From positions 1 to 64,000 of the forward strand of contig JAPOZM010000122.1 of NCBI GenBank assembly GCA_026706075.1: 64,000 nt of DNA, given 5' to 3'. This DNA is from Gemmatimonadaceae bacterium. Its GTDB lineage: Bacteria > Latescibacterota > UBA2968 > UBA8231. Shown here in pieces: positions 34,326 through 42,181 of the stretch (position 1 is its first letter; each line of letters opens with the position of its first letter). The notes beneath the pieces are model-generated. The model was not told the DNA's origin, did not search any database, and was given only the letters and a program-made list of their open reading frames with translations. Made by a program: the position numbers and the translations under genes.

Positions 34326-36557
34326 TCAACGGTGTCGGCGCTTCCCGGCCCGGCCCCGCCCGCCCCTTCCGGCCGATCGACGGCCCTGACGCGCCGCCCG
34401 GGCCGAGGCTCGGCGATCACCGCGGCCTCCCGGGCGCTCCTCACGGGGACGCCTCGACCTCCCGTCCCCGCGAACCTCCAGAACCTGGAGGTCCATCCGC
34501 CGGGAGGAAGGCTCCACATGCCCCACCCTTACCCGCACGGAGGTGCCGAGGGCGAGGACGAGGCCGGTGCGGCGGCCCCGCAGACGGTGGCGCAACTCGT
34601 CGAACTCGAAGTCGTCGCCGGGGAGCAGGCGTTTGGGGCAGAACCCCTCCACCAGCCACTTGTCCAGCTCGACGAAGATACCGGCGCCCACCACTCCCGA
34701 CACGATCCCGTCCACCTCCTCCCCCAGGCGCCGGGCCATGAACCGCAACTGCTTGATCCGCCGGTAATCACGCTCGGCCGCCTCGGCCCTCTGTTGGCAG
34801 TGGCTGGTCCACTCGCCGAGCCACTCCCCATCCTCCGCGTCCGACCCCTCGACTTCGAGGAGATGCTCCCTCAGGAGGCGGTGGACGAGGAGGTCGGGAT
34901 AGCGGCGGATCGGAGACGTGAAGTGGAGGTAGGGTTCAACGGCGAGACCGAAATGGGCACTGGAGGCGGCGGCGTACCGGGCCCGCATCATGGAGCGCAG
35001 CAGCAACTGGCCCAGGAGCCCGGAGTCGCGCCGGCTCCGGAGGGCCTCCAGGGTGTGCTGGAGTTGAGCGCTGGTCACGGATCCCGAAGGAGGCAGCCGC
35101 CGGCCGAGAGATCCGGCCAGCGTGCGGAAGCGGTCGAGCTTCTCCGGGTCCGGTGGATCGTGGATCCTGTAGAGAACGGGAAGACCGGCCTCGAAGGCCC
35201 TCGAGGCTACGGCCTCGTTGGCGGCCAGCATGCATTCCTCGACGAGCCGGTGGCTGCGCCCGCGAAGGCCGCGGGCGAGGCGGACCGGCACGCCGTCGCC
35301 GCCGACTTCGACGAGCGCTTCGGGGAGGTCGAAGTCGATGGCTCCGCGATCCAGCCGCCGCGCCCGAAGGCGCTCCCCGAGGTCGCACATCTGCCTCAGG
35401 AGATCCCGGTGGCCAGCCGCACAACCGGCTACGGCGCCGTCATCGAGGGCGGACTCGACCTGGGCATAGGTCAGCCGCGCTGCCGACCGGACCACCGACA
35501 GATGGAAGCGGCTCCCGAGGACCCTCCCGGCTCCATCGATGTCGATGAACACGCTGACGGCGAGCCTGTCCTCCCCCGGAGCCAGAGAGCAGAGGCCCGT
35601 GGCCACGCCGGAGGGCAGCATGTGGATGACCCGGTCGAGGAGGTAGACGGAGGTTCCCCGCTTCCGGGCCTGTCCATCGATGGCGCAGCCCCGGGGCACG
35701 TAGTGGGCCACGTCGGCGATGTGTACACCGAGACGCTGACAACCATCTGGAAGGGACTCGAGGGAGACGGCATCGTCGTAGTCACAAGCCTCCTCGGGGT
35801 CCACTGTCAGGACCGTCAGATCCCGAAGGTCGAGGCGCCTCTCCAGCTCCCGCTCACGATCCACCCCGGCATCGGCCACCAAGGCTCCGGCTTCGGCCTC
35901 GGCCAGGGGATCCGCCTCGGTCGGGATCCCGTGGGCGGCCGTGGCGGCCTCGAGATCGTGACGGGGATCCTCGGGGCTGCCGATCACGCGGGCAAGTCGG
36001 CCCCCGCCCTGCCGCCCCGAAGCGGCCTCCACCTCCACCACCACCAGATCACCCTCCCCCGGTGGATCGGGCATGCCTTCGTCGAGATGGACCAGAGAAT
36101 CGGCGGTGGCGACCGCGCCGTGGCGGCCACGATGGCGGTAGATCCCCACCCTCGGGCGCGGAGTGGCCGCACGGGTGCCGGCGATGCGCCCACGGGACCG
36201 CTTCCCCCGCTTGCCTGGCTCGGTGACCTCCACCTCCACCCAGTCACCGTCGGCCGCACCGGACAGATCCTCGGCGGGAACGAAGAGATCGGGTTGGCCG
36301 CTGCGGGACACGAGGCCGAAGCCGCGCCCATGGATGGAGAGGCGTCCCCAGGATCTCCTTGTGGAGACGGCCAGGACGTAGCGCTGCCGCCCGACGCGCC
36401 TGACCTTGCCCGCCTCCTCCAGATCCCGCATGGCCGCCCGGAAGAGTCGGTACTCGTGGCTGTCCACACCGAGGCGGCGGGCCAAGTCCTTCAGCTTGGC
36501 TGGCCGGTAGCCGTCACCTGAGAGGTGCGAGAGGATCTGCTCACGGAAACCGATCAC
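34326..36557 (-). CDS. rnr: Ribonuclease R (VacB/RNB family)
   Basis: A 743-residue 3'-to-5' exoribonuclease. It has an N-terminal winged-helix domain (residues 1-65), cold-shock domains at about 65-200 and the RNB catalytic domain from about 240. The four-Asp active site lies in VDPEEACDYDDAVSLE. HFTSPIRRYPDLLVHRLL is the RNB hallmark. An S1 domain (VDGIVSGVVGAGIFVELD) and a basic Arg/Gly-rich tail end the protein. RNase R degrades structured RNAs and, with SmpB/tmRNA, non-stop mRNAs; smpB is 4.4 kb away. Confidence 0.95.
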   Translation of the reverse strand: MIGFREQILSHLSGDGYRPAKLKDLARRLGVDSHEYRLFRAAMRDLEEAGKVRRVGRQRYVLAVSTRRSWGRLSIHGRGFGLVSRSGQPDLFVPAEDLSGAADGDWVEVEVTEPGKRGKRSRGRIAGTRAATPRPRVGIYRHRGRHGAVATADSLVHLDEGMPDPPGEGDLVVVEVEAASGRQGGGRLARVIGSPEDPRHDLEAATAAHGIPTEADPLAEAEAGALVADAGVDRERELERRLDLRDLTVLTVDPEEACDYDDAVSLESLPDGCQRLGVHIADVAHYVPRGCAIDGQARKRGTSVYLLDRVIHMLPSGVATGLCSLAPGEDRLAVSVFIDIDGAGRVLGSRFHLSVVRSAARLTYAQVESALDDGAVAGCAAGHRDLLRQMCDLGERLRARRLDRGAIDFDLPEALVEVGGDGVPVRLARGLRGRSHRLVEECMLAANEAVASRAFEAGLPVLYRIHDPPDPEKLDRFRTLAGSLGRRLPPSGSVTSAQLQHTLEALRSRRDSGLLGQLLLRSMMRARYAAASSAHFGLAVEPYLHFTSPIRRYPDLLVHRLLREHLLEVEGSDAEDGEWLGEWTSHCQQRAEAAERDYRRIKQLRFMARRLGEEVDGIVSGVVGAGIFVELDKWLVEGFCPKRLLPGDDFEFDELRHRLRGRRTGLVLALGTSVRVRVGHVEPSSRRMDLQVLEVRGDGRSRRPREERPGGRGDRRASARAARQGRRSAGRGGRGRAGKRRHR

Positions 36558-36580
36558 GGGAGGGGATCATCAGGCAGCCA

Positions 36581-36616
36581 AGAAGAAAAGGGCGCTCCGG
36601 ACCGGCCGGCCCGCCC
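36581..36616 (-). terminator. Possible intrinsic terminator after the lipoprotein gene
   Basis: On the minus strand a GC-rich stem closed by GGGCG and CGCCC is followed directly by TTTTCTTCT. It lies about 40 bases after the lipoprotein stop and before rnr. A second GC-rich inverted repeat (36608-36629) overlaps it. Confidence 0.5.
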
Positions 36617-36653
36617 TCCGGGCGGGGCCCGGTGAGGCCAACGCGTTCAGCCT

Positions 36654-37115
36654 TCAGTCCTGGCCGGGCCAGGACAATCCGGGCTCGCCGGGACGGTCTG
36701 CCTCCGCCCAGAGCTTGGCCAGGTTATTCACATGTACCACGTAGCCCTCCTCGACCAGGTCGATCTGGCGCAGGCCGCTGATCGTGAAGGTCGGGAAATC
36801 CGGCTCCACCAGCTTGGTCAGCGAGGATTGGAGATCCCGTTTCAAGGCGTTGTGTCCCGCCTTGATGAACTTGTCCTTCGTGTGTCCGAAGCTCTCCATG
36901 TCGGCCAGGTAGGCCTCGATCGTCTCCCGCAGTCCAGCCGCCTTGCTCGGCTGGTCCGACTTCAGATAGAAACGATACTCCACGAGCTTCTCGTTGTACT
37001 TGTCCATCTGCTTCAACTGCTCGACGTACGGTCCCAACTCGTCCACTGCCTCGCCGCACCCAGCCACGGCGGCGGCCACCAGGAACACCCTTGCTGCTGC
37101 GCCTGCGCAACTCAT
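36654..37115 (-). CDS. Lipoprotein of unknown function
   Basis: A 153-residue protein with a clear lipoprotein signal: MSCAGAAARVFLVAAAVAGC, with Cys20 as the lipid-modified residue. The mature part is mostly helical and charged (ELGPYVEQLKQMDKYNEKLVEY), followed by a region ending HVNNLAKLWAEAD. No domain was recognised. A strong GAAGGAGG ribosome-binding site precedes the ATG. It stands alone between rnr and the hisN-like gene. A weak TTGACG-containing promoter candidate lies in the 177 bases upstream. Confidence 0.8.
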   Translation of the reverse strand: MSCAGAAARVFLVAAAVAGCGEAVDELGPYVEQLKQMDKYNEKLVEYRFYLKSDQPSKAAGLRETIEAYLADMESFGHTKDKFIKAGHNALKRDLQSSLTKLVEPDFPTFTISGLRQIDLVEEGYVVHVNNLAKLWAEADRPGEPGLSWPGQD

Positions 37116-37292
37116 TTCTCGCCTCCTTCGGATGGTTGGACCTGACCGGAAGCGCGGGCCGACTCAGTCGGTGTCGGAAGCTCCGGACCCGCCAGGTCCA
37201 CGGCGGAGAAACAGGGCAGTTCCACATGGCCCGTCAAGGGAGACGGACCGGGTGAGGGGAGGACCGGAGAGTCCGCGGGATCGGCCCGGAAG

Positions 37293-38069
37293 TCATCCCT
37301 CCCGAAGATGGCTGAGGATGTCCTCTCGGAGCCGGCCGTTCGTCGACACGCCGTCCCCGCCGTGGATCGTGGGTTGCCCCTGCCAGTCGGTGAAGGAGCC
37401 GCCCGCCTCCTCCAGGATCACCGGAAGGGGGCCGCAGTCCCAGGGACTGATGATCGGATCCAGCATCGCCTCGGCGCGTCCCGTGGCCACGAGGATGTGT
37501 CCGTAGCAGTCCCCCCAGCCCCTCTCGAGGCGGGCCCGGGGCGCGAGGGCCTCCCAGGCGCCCTGACGGCCGCACTCGGCAAAGCTCCGGGCGGAGGTAT
37601 AGCAGATCGATGCATCGGACAGCCGGCCAACCGCCGAGACCCGGGCGCGCCGCCCGTTCCAGAAGCAGCCCTCGCCCCTCGAGGCGCACACCATCTCGTC
37701 CAGGGCGGGAAGGTATACGGCCCCCGCCAGGCAGGTGTCGCGTGGACCCTCCAGCCCGATCAGGACGCCGTAGAGAGGCACCCCGGAGACGAAGGACTTC
37801 GTGCCGTCGATGGGGTCGACGTACCACGTTCGACCCGACCTGGACTCGACGGGGTCGAACTCCTCGCCCACGATACCGTCGTCGGGGTAGGAGGCCTGGA
37901 GCCCCTGACGGATGATCGTCTCCGCCTCCCGGTCCGCCGCGGTCACGGGGGACTCGTCCTCCTTGAGTTCGGCCAGGACGCCGGTCTGGAAGTGCTGCAA
38001 GGTCAGCCGCCCCGCCTTCCAGGCGAGGTGGACGGCCACCTCCATCTCAAGGCGCCAGCTCGCGCTCAT
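37293..38069 (-). CDS. Inositol-phosphatase-family phosphatase, histidinol-phosphatase-like
   Basis: A 258-residue Mg-dependent FIG-superfamily phosphatase. Metal-binding motifs are GEEFD and DPIDGTKSF, with the C-terminal WDCGPLPVILEEAGG. The segment GDCYGHILVATGRAEAMLDP resembles HisN-type histidinol-phosphate phosphatases more than classic SuhB, but substrate choice between histidinol phosphate, inositol phosphate and 3'-phosphoadenosine 5'-phosphate is open. Start at ATG 38069; an upstream ATG at 38090 adds seven residues. It follows the 49-codon gene after 40 bases. Confidence 0.86.
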   Translation of the reverse strand: MSASWRLEMEVAVHLAWKAGRLTLQHFQTGVLAELKEDESPVTAADREAETIIRQGLQASYPDDGIVGEEFDPVESRSGRTWYVDPIDGTKSFVSGVPLYGVLIGLEGPRDTCLAGAVYLPALDEMVCASRGEGCFWNGRRARVSAVGRLSDASICYTSARSFAECGRQGAWEALAPRARLERGWGDCYGHILVATGRAEAMLDPIISPWDCGPLPVILEEAGGSFTDWQGQPTIHGGDGVSTNGRLREDILSHLREG

Positions 38070-38109
38070 GGCCCCGCGGGGGGAACCCACTCCCTCCAGG
38101 GTGCCGGGG

Positions 38110-38259
38110 TCACGGCCTCTCCTCCCTCCACCTTTCCTCGCCCGTTGTCTGGGCGGAGTCCAGGACCGCCCGGACGCGGTTGCGGAACAGCTTGATGCGG
38201 TCCTCTACCTCCTCGATGGAACGCAGCAGTTCCTCCTCGACACCTGTGTCGGCAGACAC
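38110..38259 (-). CDS. Small highly charged coiled-coil protein, 49 residues (unrecognised)
   Basis: A short gene between the sigma factor and the phosphatase. From GTG 38259 it encodes a protein rich in Glu and Arg (VEEELLRSIEEVEDRIKLFR), predicted to be one amphipathic helix, ending RWREERP. A GAGGAG ribosome-binding site lies eight bases before the GTG. The ORF is 150 bases and would be missed by length cut-offs. No known family is recognised. It is probably co-transcribed with the phosphatase gene. Confidence 0.55.
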   Translation of the reverse strand: MSADTGVEEELLRSIEEVEDRIKLFRNRVRAVLDSAQTTGEERWREERP

Positions 38260-38350
38260 GGTTCCGTCTCCTCGTTGTGGACATCGGGGAACGGGTCGGC
38301 GGCCGACTCGGGGGTGAGCAGCGACCGACGCCAGGGAGGATCGAGCGGTC

Positions 38351-38380
38351 GGCGCGGCAGTCCTTTCGGGATGCCGCGCC
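38351..38380 (-). terminator. Hairpin after the sigma-factor gene
   Basis: Perfect nine-base arms GGCGCGGCA and TGCCGCGCC flank a 12-base loop, 14 bases after the sigma-factor stop. No T-tract follows, so it is either a weak terminator or a 3'-end stabilising stem. Confidence 0.4.
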
Positions 38381-38394
38381 AGGGGATCCGGGCC

Positions 38395-39255
38395 TCAGGC
38401 CCGGCTGTACGTGCGCAACTGATCGCAGCGGCTGGGGTGCCGCAGGCGATGCAGAGCCTTCTCCTTGATCTGGCGGACACGCTCCCTCGTCAGATCGAAG
38501 CGGGCGCCGATCTGGTCGAGGGTCATCGGTTCCTCGCCATCGAGACCGAAGTAGAGCCGCAGGATCTCGGCTTCACGGCTGAGCAGACTTCCCAGGGCGC
38601 TGTCGATCTGGCCGCGCAGACACCCCTTCATCACCTCGATCTCCGGCGACTCCTGCCGGTCGTCGGGAAGCACGTCGAGGAGGCTATGCTCCTCCTCCTC
38701 GCGGAAGGTCGCATCGAGAGACCGCACCCGGCGGCCGCAGAGGATCGTCTCCTTCACCTCCTCCACCGGCACGTTCAACTCGGCGGCAATGTCCTCCGGC
38801 TCGGGAGCGTCGGCCCGCTGCTGCATGAGCTGGCGCGAGGCCTTTGAGATCTTGTAGAGCAGACCGATCTTGTTGAGGGGCATGCGGACGGTGCGCGCCT
38901 GTTCGGCGAGGGTCTGCAGAATCGCTTGGCGAATCCACCAGACGGCGTAGGAGATGAACTTGAAGCCCTTCTCCTCGTCGAAACGCTCGGCCGCAGTGAT
39001 CAGGCCCATGTTGCCCGCGCTGATCAGATCGGCGAGGGGGACTCCGCGGTTCTGGTATTCCTTGGCCACGCTCACTACAAAGCGCAGGTTGGCCTCGACG
39101 AGGGCGTTCCTCGCGCTCTCGTCGCCGGCCTTGATCCGGCGGGCCAGCGCCACCTCCTCCCCCGCGGAAAGAGGCTTGGAACTGGAGATCTCCCCGAGAT
39201 AGCTGCCGAGGGAGTCCTCCATGTCCCAGAAGGGAGCCTTCGCTTGCTCGGCCAT
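38395..39255 (-). CDS. RNA polymerase sigma factor, sigma-70 family (short RpoD/group 2 type)
   Basis: A 286-residue sigma factor with region 1.2 (DSLGSYLGEISSSKPLSAGEE), region 2 (ANLRFVVSVAKEYQNRG, and FISYAVWWIRQAI in 2.3-2.4), region 3 and region 4.2 (ARFDLTRERVRQIKEKALHRLR). Region 1.1 and the non-conserved insert are missing. This could be a primary sigma of the short kind or an RpoS-like group 2 factor. It has a TTGACA promoter of its own. The many TTGACA/TATAAT-like promoters nearby fit the specificity of such a factor. Confidence 0.93.
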   Translation of the reverse strand: MAEQAKAPFWDMEDSLGSYLGEISSSKPLSAGEEVALARRIKAGDESARNALVEANLRFVVSVAKEYQNRGVPLADLISAGNMGLITAAERFDEEKGFKFISYAVWWIRQAILQTLAEQARTVRMPLNKIGLLYKISKASRQLMQQRADAPEPEDIAAELNVPVEEVKETILCGRRVRSLDATFREEEEHSLLDVLPDDRQESPEIEVMKGCLRGQIDSALGSLLSREAEILRLYFGLDGEEPMTLDQIGARFDLTRERVRQIKEKALHRLRHPSRCDQLRTYSRA

Positions 39256-39334
39256 GCCCCTCGCCTGTGGACCGGAGCCGGCGACACGAGCAGGACAGCC
39301 GGACCCGGGTGATACCGTGTGCCGCAGGCCGCAA

Positions 39335-39363
39335 AACTAATCGGCTCCAGGAGAGGCTGTCAA
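39335..39363 (-). promoter_or_regulatory. Promoter of the sigma-factor gene
   Basis: TTGACA (39358-39363) and TTAGTT (39335-39340) are spaced by 17 bp on the minus strand. The predicted leader is about 70 bases. It lies between the rph stop and the sigma gene. Confidence 0.6.
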
Positions 39364-39418
39364 GCTTCCCCTGGGCACCCCTGGCTGACCGGCTCGCCAA
39401 GGAGGTCGGGCGTCTGGC

Positions 39419-40150
39419 TCAGGGCCGTTTCAAGGCACGGCTCTGAGCCCGTATCAACCGCTCGATCCCCGCCGCGGCCAGCTCGATCAGGTCGGCGCAC
39501 TCCCGGCGTGTCAAGGGCGTTCCCTCGGCCGTCGCCTGGACTTCGATGATCTCGCCGGCGGCAGTCATCACCGCGTTGAGGTCGGTATCGGCCGAAGCGT
39601 CCTCCACATAGCACAGGTCCAGCATCGGGGAGCCGCCCACGATTCCGGCGCTCACGGCCGCCACCTGGGTGGTCACGGGATCCGCGGCCAGCACGCCGTC
39701 GGCCTGCCATCGCCGGACCGCCAGGCGAAGGGCCACGAAGGCGCCGGTGATGGCCGCGGTGCGGGTTCCCCCGTCCGCCTGCAGCACGTCGCAGTCGACG
39801 TATACCGTGCGCTCGCCGAGAACGGACAGGTCGACGGTGGCCCTCAAGGAGCGTCCGATGAGCCGTTGGATCTCGCGTGAGCGGCTGTTCGGTCGGCCGG
39901 TGGAGGCCTCCCGGGTGACTCGCTGTGGAGAGGAGCCGGGCAGCATGCCGTACTCGGCGGTCAGCCAGCCCTTTCCCCGTCCCGTGAGAAAAGGGGGAAC
40001 CCGCTCCTCGAGAGCGGCCGTGCACATCACCCGGGTCCGGCCCATCTCCATGAGAACCGCCCCGGGGGCCGTGTCTACGAAACCGGGGGTGATGCGCACC
40101 GGGCGCAGCTGATCCGGCTCCCGTCCGTCGGCCCGCCGGGAACCGGTCAC
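39419..40150 (-). CDS. rph: Ribonuclease PH
   Basis: A 243-residue phosphorolytic exonuclease that trims tRNA 3' ends. It starts VTGSRRADGREPDQLRPVRI at a GTG, the normal N-terminus, and includes LTAEYGMLPGSSPQRVTREA, the phosphate-binding RSREIQRLIGRSLRA and VYVDCDVLQADGGTRTAAITG. The GTG overlaps the stop of the DnaC-like gene (GTGA). It is the last gene of the smpB, DnaC-like, rph operon. Confidence 0.97.
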   Translation of the reverse strand: MTGSRRADGREPDQLRPVRITPGFVDTAPGAVLMEMGRTRVMCTAALEERVPPFLTGRGKGWLTAEYGMLPGSSPQRVTREASTGRPNSRSREIQRLIGRSLRATVDLSVLGERTVYVDCDVLQADGGTRTAAITGAFVALRLAVRRWQADGVLAADPVTTQVAAVSAGIVGGSPMLDLCYVEDASADTDLNAVMTAAGEIIEVQATAEGTPLTRRECADLIELAAAGIERLIRAQSRALKRP

Positions 40151-40968
40151 GACTCCATGTAGGAGCGGTAGTCCTGCCCCTCCATGTCGACGACGTAGCA
40201 CATCTCCACCAGACGCGACAGGATCCGCCCACCCTCGGGCTCCCCCATCTCCTGGCGTGACTGGTTGGTGGTAACGATGGTGAAACGTTCCTCGCCGTAT
40301 CGGGCGTCGACCAGATCGTAGAGCATCTCTTTCTCCCACTCGGTGCCGCGCTCGACGCCGAAGTCATCGAGCACCAGATATGGGATATTGCACAGTTCCT
40401 CGATGATCTGCCAAGTGCGGCCGTAGTGCTCGCTCTCCTGGGAGTAAGTGGCGCGCACCTTCTGGAAGTAGCGCGACAGGTTGACGAATCGGCCGGCCCG
40501 CGCCCTCCGGAGCAGCACCTCGTTGAGCAGGATGCAGGCCAGAAGGCTCTTTCCCGTGCCGGGCGGCCCGTGGAACAGGTAGCCCCGCCGGGGGTCCCGA
40601 TCGTCGTTCACCAAGGCGGTCACGTAGTCGAGGACGGGCCGTACACGGCGCTCTACCAGGAGAGCGGTACCGTCGGGAGCCAAGGCCTGGAAATCGCCGC
40701 GGAACTTGAAGCGGAAGCGGGTCGGCACCTCGGCCTCGCGGAACAGGCTCTTCAGATGTGCCAGACGGCGGCGGGCGGTATGGCAGGGACACCACCTCCG
40801 CTGGGAGTCGTCATCCCAGAACTGGTAGGGCGGGCGGCCGTTGCAGCGACACAGGTCGGAGATGCACGAACACAGGACCAAGTCTCCGAAGCGGCCCACC
40901 TCTACCTTGCCGTCGTAACGCACACCGTGACCGCCGCAGACGGAGCACGGCTCGGGCGGCTGCGTCAT
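40147..40968 (-). CDS. DnaC/IstB-like ATPase with a Cys-rich N-terminal domain
   Basis: A 273-residue AAA+ protein. The C-terminal two-thirds resemble DnaC/DnaI: Walker A GPPGTGKS, Walker B YLVLDDFG, sensor 1 IVTTNQS and an Arg finger region RILSRLVEM. The first about 65 residues are unusual: CSVCGG, then CSCISDLCRC, then CPC, eight or more Cys that look like a zinc-ribbon module. Helicase loaders usually have no such module. There is no transposase beside it, so an IstB role is unlikely. It overlaps smpB and rph by four bases on each side, which suggests a link to RNA handling or trans-translation, but this is inference. Confidence 0.8.
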   Translation of the reverse strand: MTQPPEPCSVCGGHGVRYDGKVEVGRFGDLVLCSCISDLCRCNGRPPYQFWDDDSQRRWCPCHTARRRLAHLKSLFREAEVPTRFRFKFRGDFQALAPDGTALLVERRVRPVLDYVTALVNDDRDPRRGYLFHGPPGTGKSLLACILLNEVLLRRARAGRFVNLSRYFQKVRATYSQESEHYGRTWQIIEELCNIPYLVLDDFGVERGTEWEKEMLYDLVDARYGEERFTIVTTNQSRQEMGEPEGGRILSRLVEMCYVVDMEGQDYRSYMES

Positions 40969-41456
40969 CGTCCGCCCCTCGCGGCCAGAGCCCTGTCGAC
41001 GGCGAGCCTCGCGTCGCGCCGGGCGATCTCCCGGCGCCGATCGTACTCTCGCTTCCCGCGGACCACGCCGATCTCGACCTTGGCCCAACCTCTTTGGAAG
41101 AACAAGCGGAGAGGGACCATGGTGAGCCCCTTCTCCTCGGTGCGGACGGCCAATCGACGGATTTCAGCTCGATGGAGAAGCAGCTTCCGGGATCTGCCGG
41201 GGTCGTGGTTGGCGCGGTTTCCCCCGGCGTAAGGCTCGATCCGGACCCCGTGCAGGAAGACCTCCCCGTTCTCGATTCGGGCGTAGCCATCGGTCAGGTT
41301 GGCGTCCCCGTTGCGCAGGGACTTTACCTCCGTGCCTGCCAGAGCCAGACCGGCCACCGCGGTGTCCAGAATCTCGTAGTCGTGCGATGCTCGCCGGTTC
41401 CTCGCCACGAGGTGCAGGCCCCCCGCCGGGGTGCTGTGATCCTGCCTGCTCGGCAT
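40965..41456 (-). CDS. smpB: SsrA-binding protein
   Basis: A 163-residue SmpB, partner of tmRNA in ribosome rescue. It begins in a slightly extended N-terminus and then follows the family: RRASHDYEILDTAVAGLALAGTEVKSLR, GYARIENGEVFLHGV, and the C-terminal basic helix region GKREYDRRREIARRDARLAVDRAL that enters the mRNA channel. It is preceded by an AAGGAGA ribosome-binding site. The stop overlaps the DnaC-like gene start (ATGA). ssrA itself was not seen. Confidence 0.97.
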   Translation of the reverse strand: MPSRQDHSTPAGGLHLVARNRRASHDYEILDTAVAGLALAGTEVKSLRNGDANLTDGYARIENGEVFLHGVRIEPYAGGNRANHDPGRSRKLLLHRAEIRRLAVRTEEKGLTMVPLRLFFQRGWAKVEIGVVRGKREYDRRREIARRDARLAVDRALAARGGR

Positions 41457-41466
41457 CCCTGTCTCC

Positions 41467-41494
41467 TTGACGGGAACGGCGCCGGATCTAAGTT
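41467..41494 (+). promoter_or_regulatory. Promoter of tRNA-Leu
   Basis: TTGACG (41467-41472) and TAAGTT (41489-41494) are spaced by 16 bp, ending 19 bases before the tRNA. It is divergent from smpB. Confidence 0.5.
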
Positions 41495-41513
41495 ACGATG
41501 GCCCGTGCGGAGT

Positions 41514-41600
41514 GCCGATGTGGCGAAATTGGTAGACGCGCTGCGTTCAGGGCGCAGTGGGGATTTCCCCGTGGGGGTTCGAGTCCCTCCATCGGCACCA
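41514..41600 (+). tRNA. tRNA-Leu (anticodon CAG)
   Basis: An 87-base class II tRNA. The acceptor arms GCCGATG and CATCGGC pair perfectly. The anticodon loop TTCAGGG gives CAG, decoding CUG leucine. The long variable arm (GGGGATTTCCCC) marks tRNA-Leu, and GGTTCGAGTCC is the T arm. The 3' CCA is encoded. Confidence 0.97.
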
Positions 41601-41612
41601 GGAATCGAAGGA

Positions 41613-41646
41613 GCGGCGGTCCGGAATGGGCCGCCGCTTTTTCTTT
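41613..41646 (+). terminator. Intrinsic terminator after tRNA-Leu
   Basis: A GCGGCGG/CCGCCGC stem extended by further pairs, followed by TTTTTCTTT, 12 bases after the tRNA CCA. This is a classic rho-independent terminator. Confidence 0.85.
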
Positions 41647-41693
41647 CGGGCTCGACAATCTACCCGAGACTACGGAACCACGCAAGTTGCGGA

Positions 41694-41708
41694 GCTCTCA
41701 TAGAGAGC
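41694..41708. other. Short inverted repeat upstream of the VOC gene
   Basis: Arms GCTCTC and GAGAGC flank a three-base centre in the AT-richer 130 bases between the terminator and the VOC gene. The octamer CTTGAATC is repeated twice further downstream. No clear promoter was found here. Confidence 0.3.
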
Positions 41709-41776
41709 AGTCATTTTGTTGTTCCTCAACATCTTGAATCACTCCATCTTACTTGAATCGGGAAGGATGATCCACC

Positions 41777-42154
41777 ATGGCCGTACTCCTGCACACCCGG
41801 GTTCGCGTCAGCGACCTCGACCGCACCATCGACTGGTATTGCAAGCACCTCGGTTTCGAGGTCCTCAGTCGCACCGACAAGTCTCCCGCGGGCAATCACA
41901 TCGCTCACCTTGAACTGCCGGGCAACGACCACACCCTCGAGTTCACCTGGTCGCCGGAGTATGAGTTGAAGGTCCCCGAGGACCTGCTCCACTTCGCCAT
42001 CGGGGTGCCGGACCTGATCGGCTTCTGCGACCAGCTGGAGAGGGACGGCATCGAGATCTGGCCCGAGGACTGGCGGGCCAGTTTCCCCACGGGACGGAAG
42101 ATGGCCTTCATCGACGATCCGGACGGGTACGAGATCGAGTTGCTCGAGCGCTGA
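41777..42154 (+). CDS. VOC-superfamily (glyoxalase I-like) protein
   Basis: A 125-residue vicinal-oxygen-chelate protein resembling lactoylglutathione lyase. It opens with LLHTRVRVSDLDRTIDWYCKHLGFEVLSR and has the metal-ligand-type His5/His6 region, LEFTWSP in the second strand, LLHFAIGVPDL and the terminal FIDDPDGYEIELLE with the final Glu ligand. Substrate choice (methylglyoxal hemithioacetal or another) is uncertain. It stands alone, downstream of the tRNA-Leu terminator, preceded by a GGGAAGGA ribosome-binding region. Confidence 0.88.
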   Translation: MAVLLHTRVRVSDLDRTIDWYCKHLGFEVLSRTDKSPAGNHIAHLELPGNDHTLEFTWSPEYELKVPEDLLHFAIGVPDLIGFCDQLERDGIEIWPEDWRASFPTGRKMAFIDDPDGYEIELLER

Positions 42155-42181
42155 AGTCCCCGGGGGAGGGGCCGACGGTGC

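Noticed and set aside
40147-40968. IstB transposition helper and thus an insertion sequence
   Set aside because: No transposase or terminal inverted repeats nearby, and the gene is coupled to smpB and rph.
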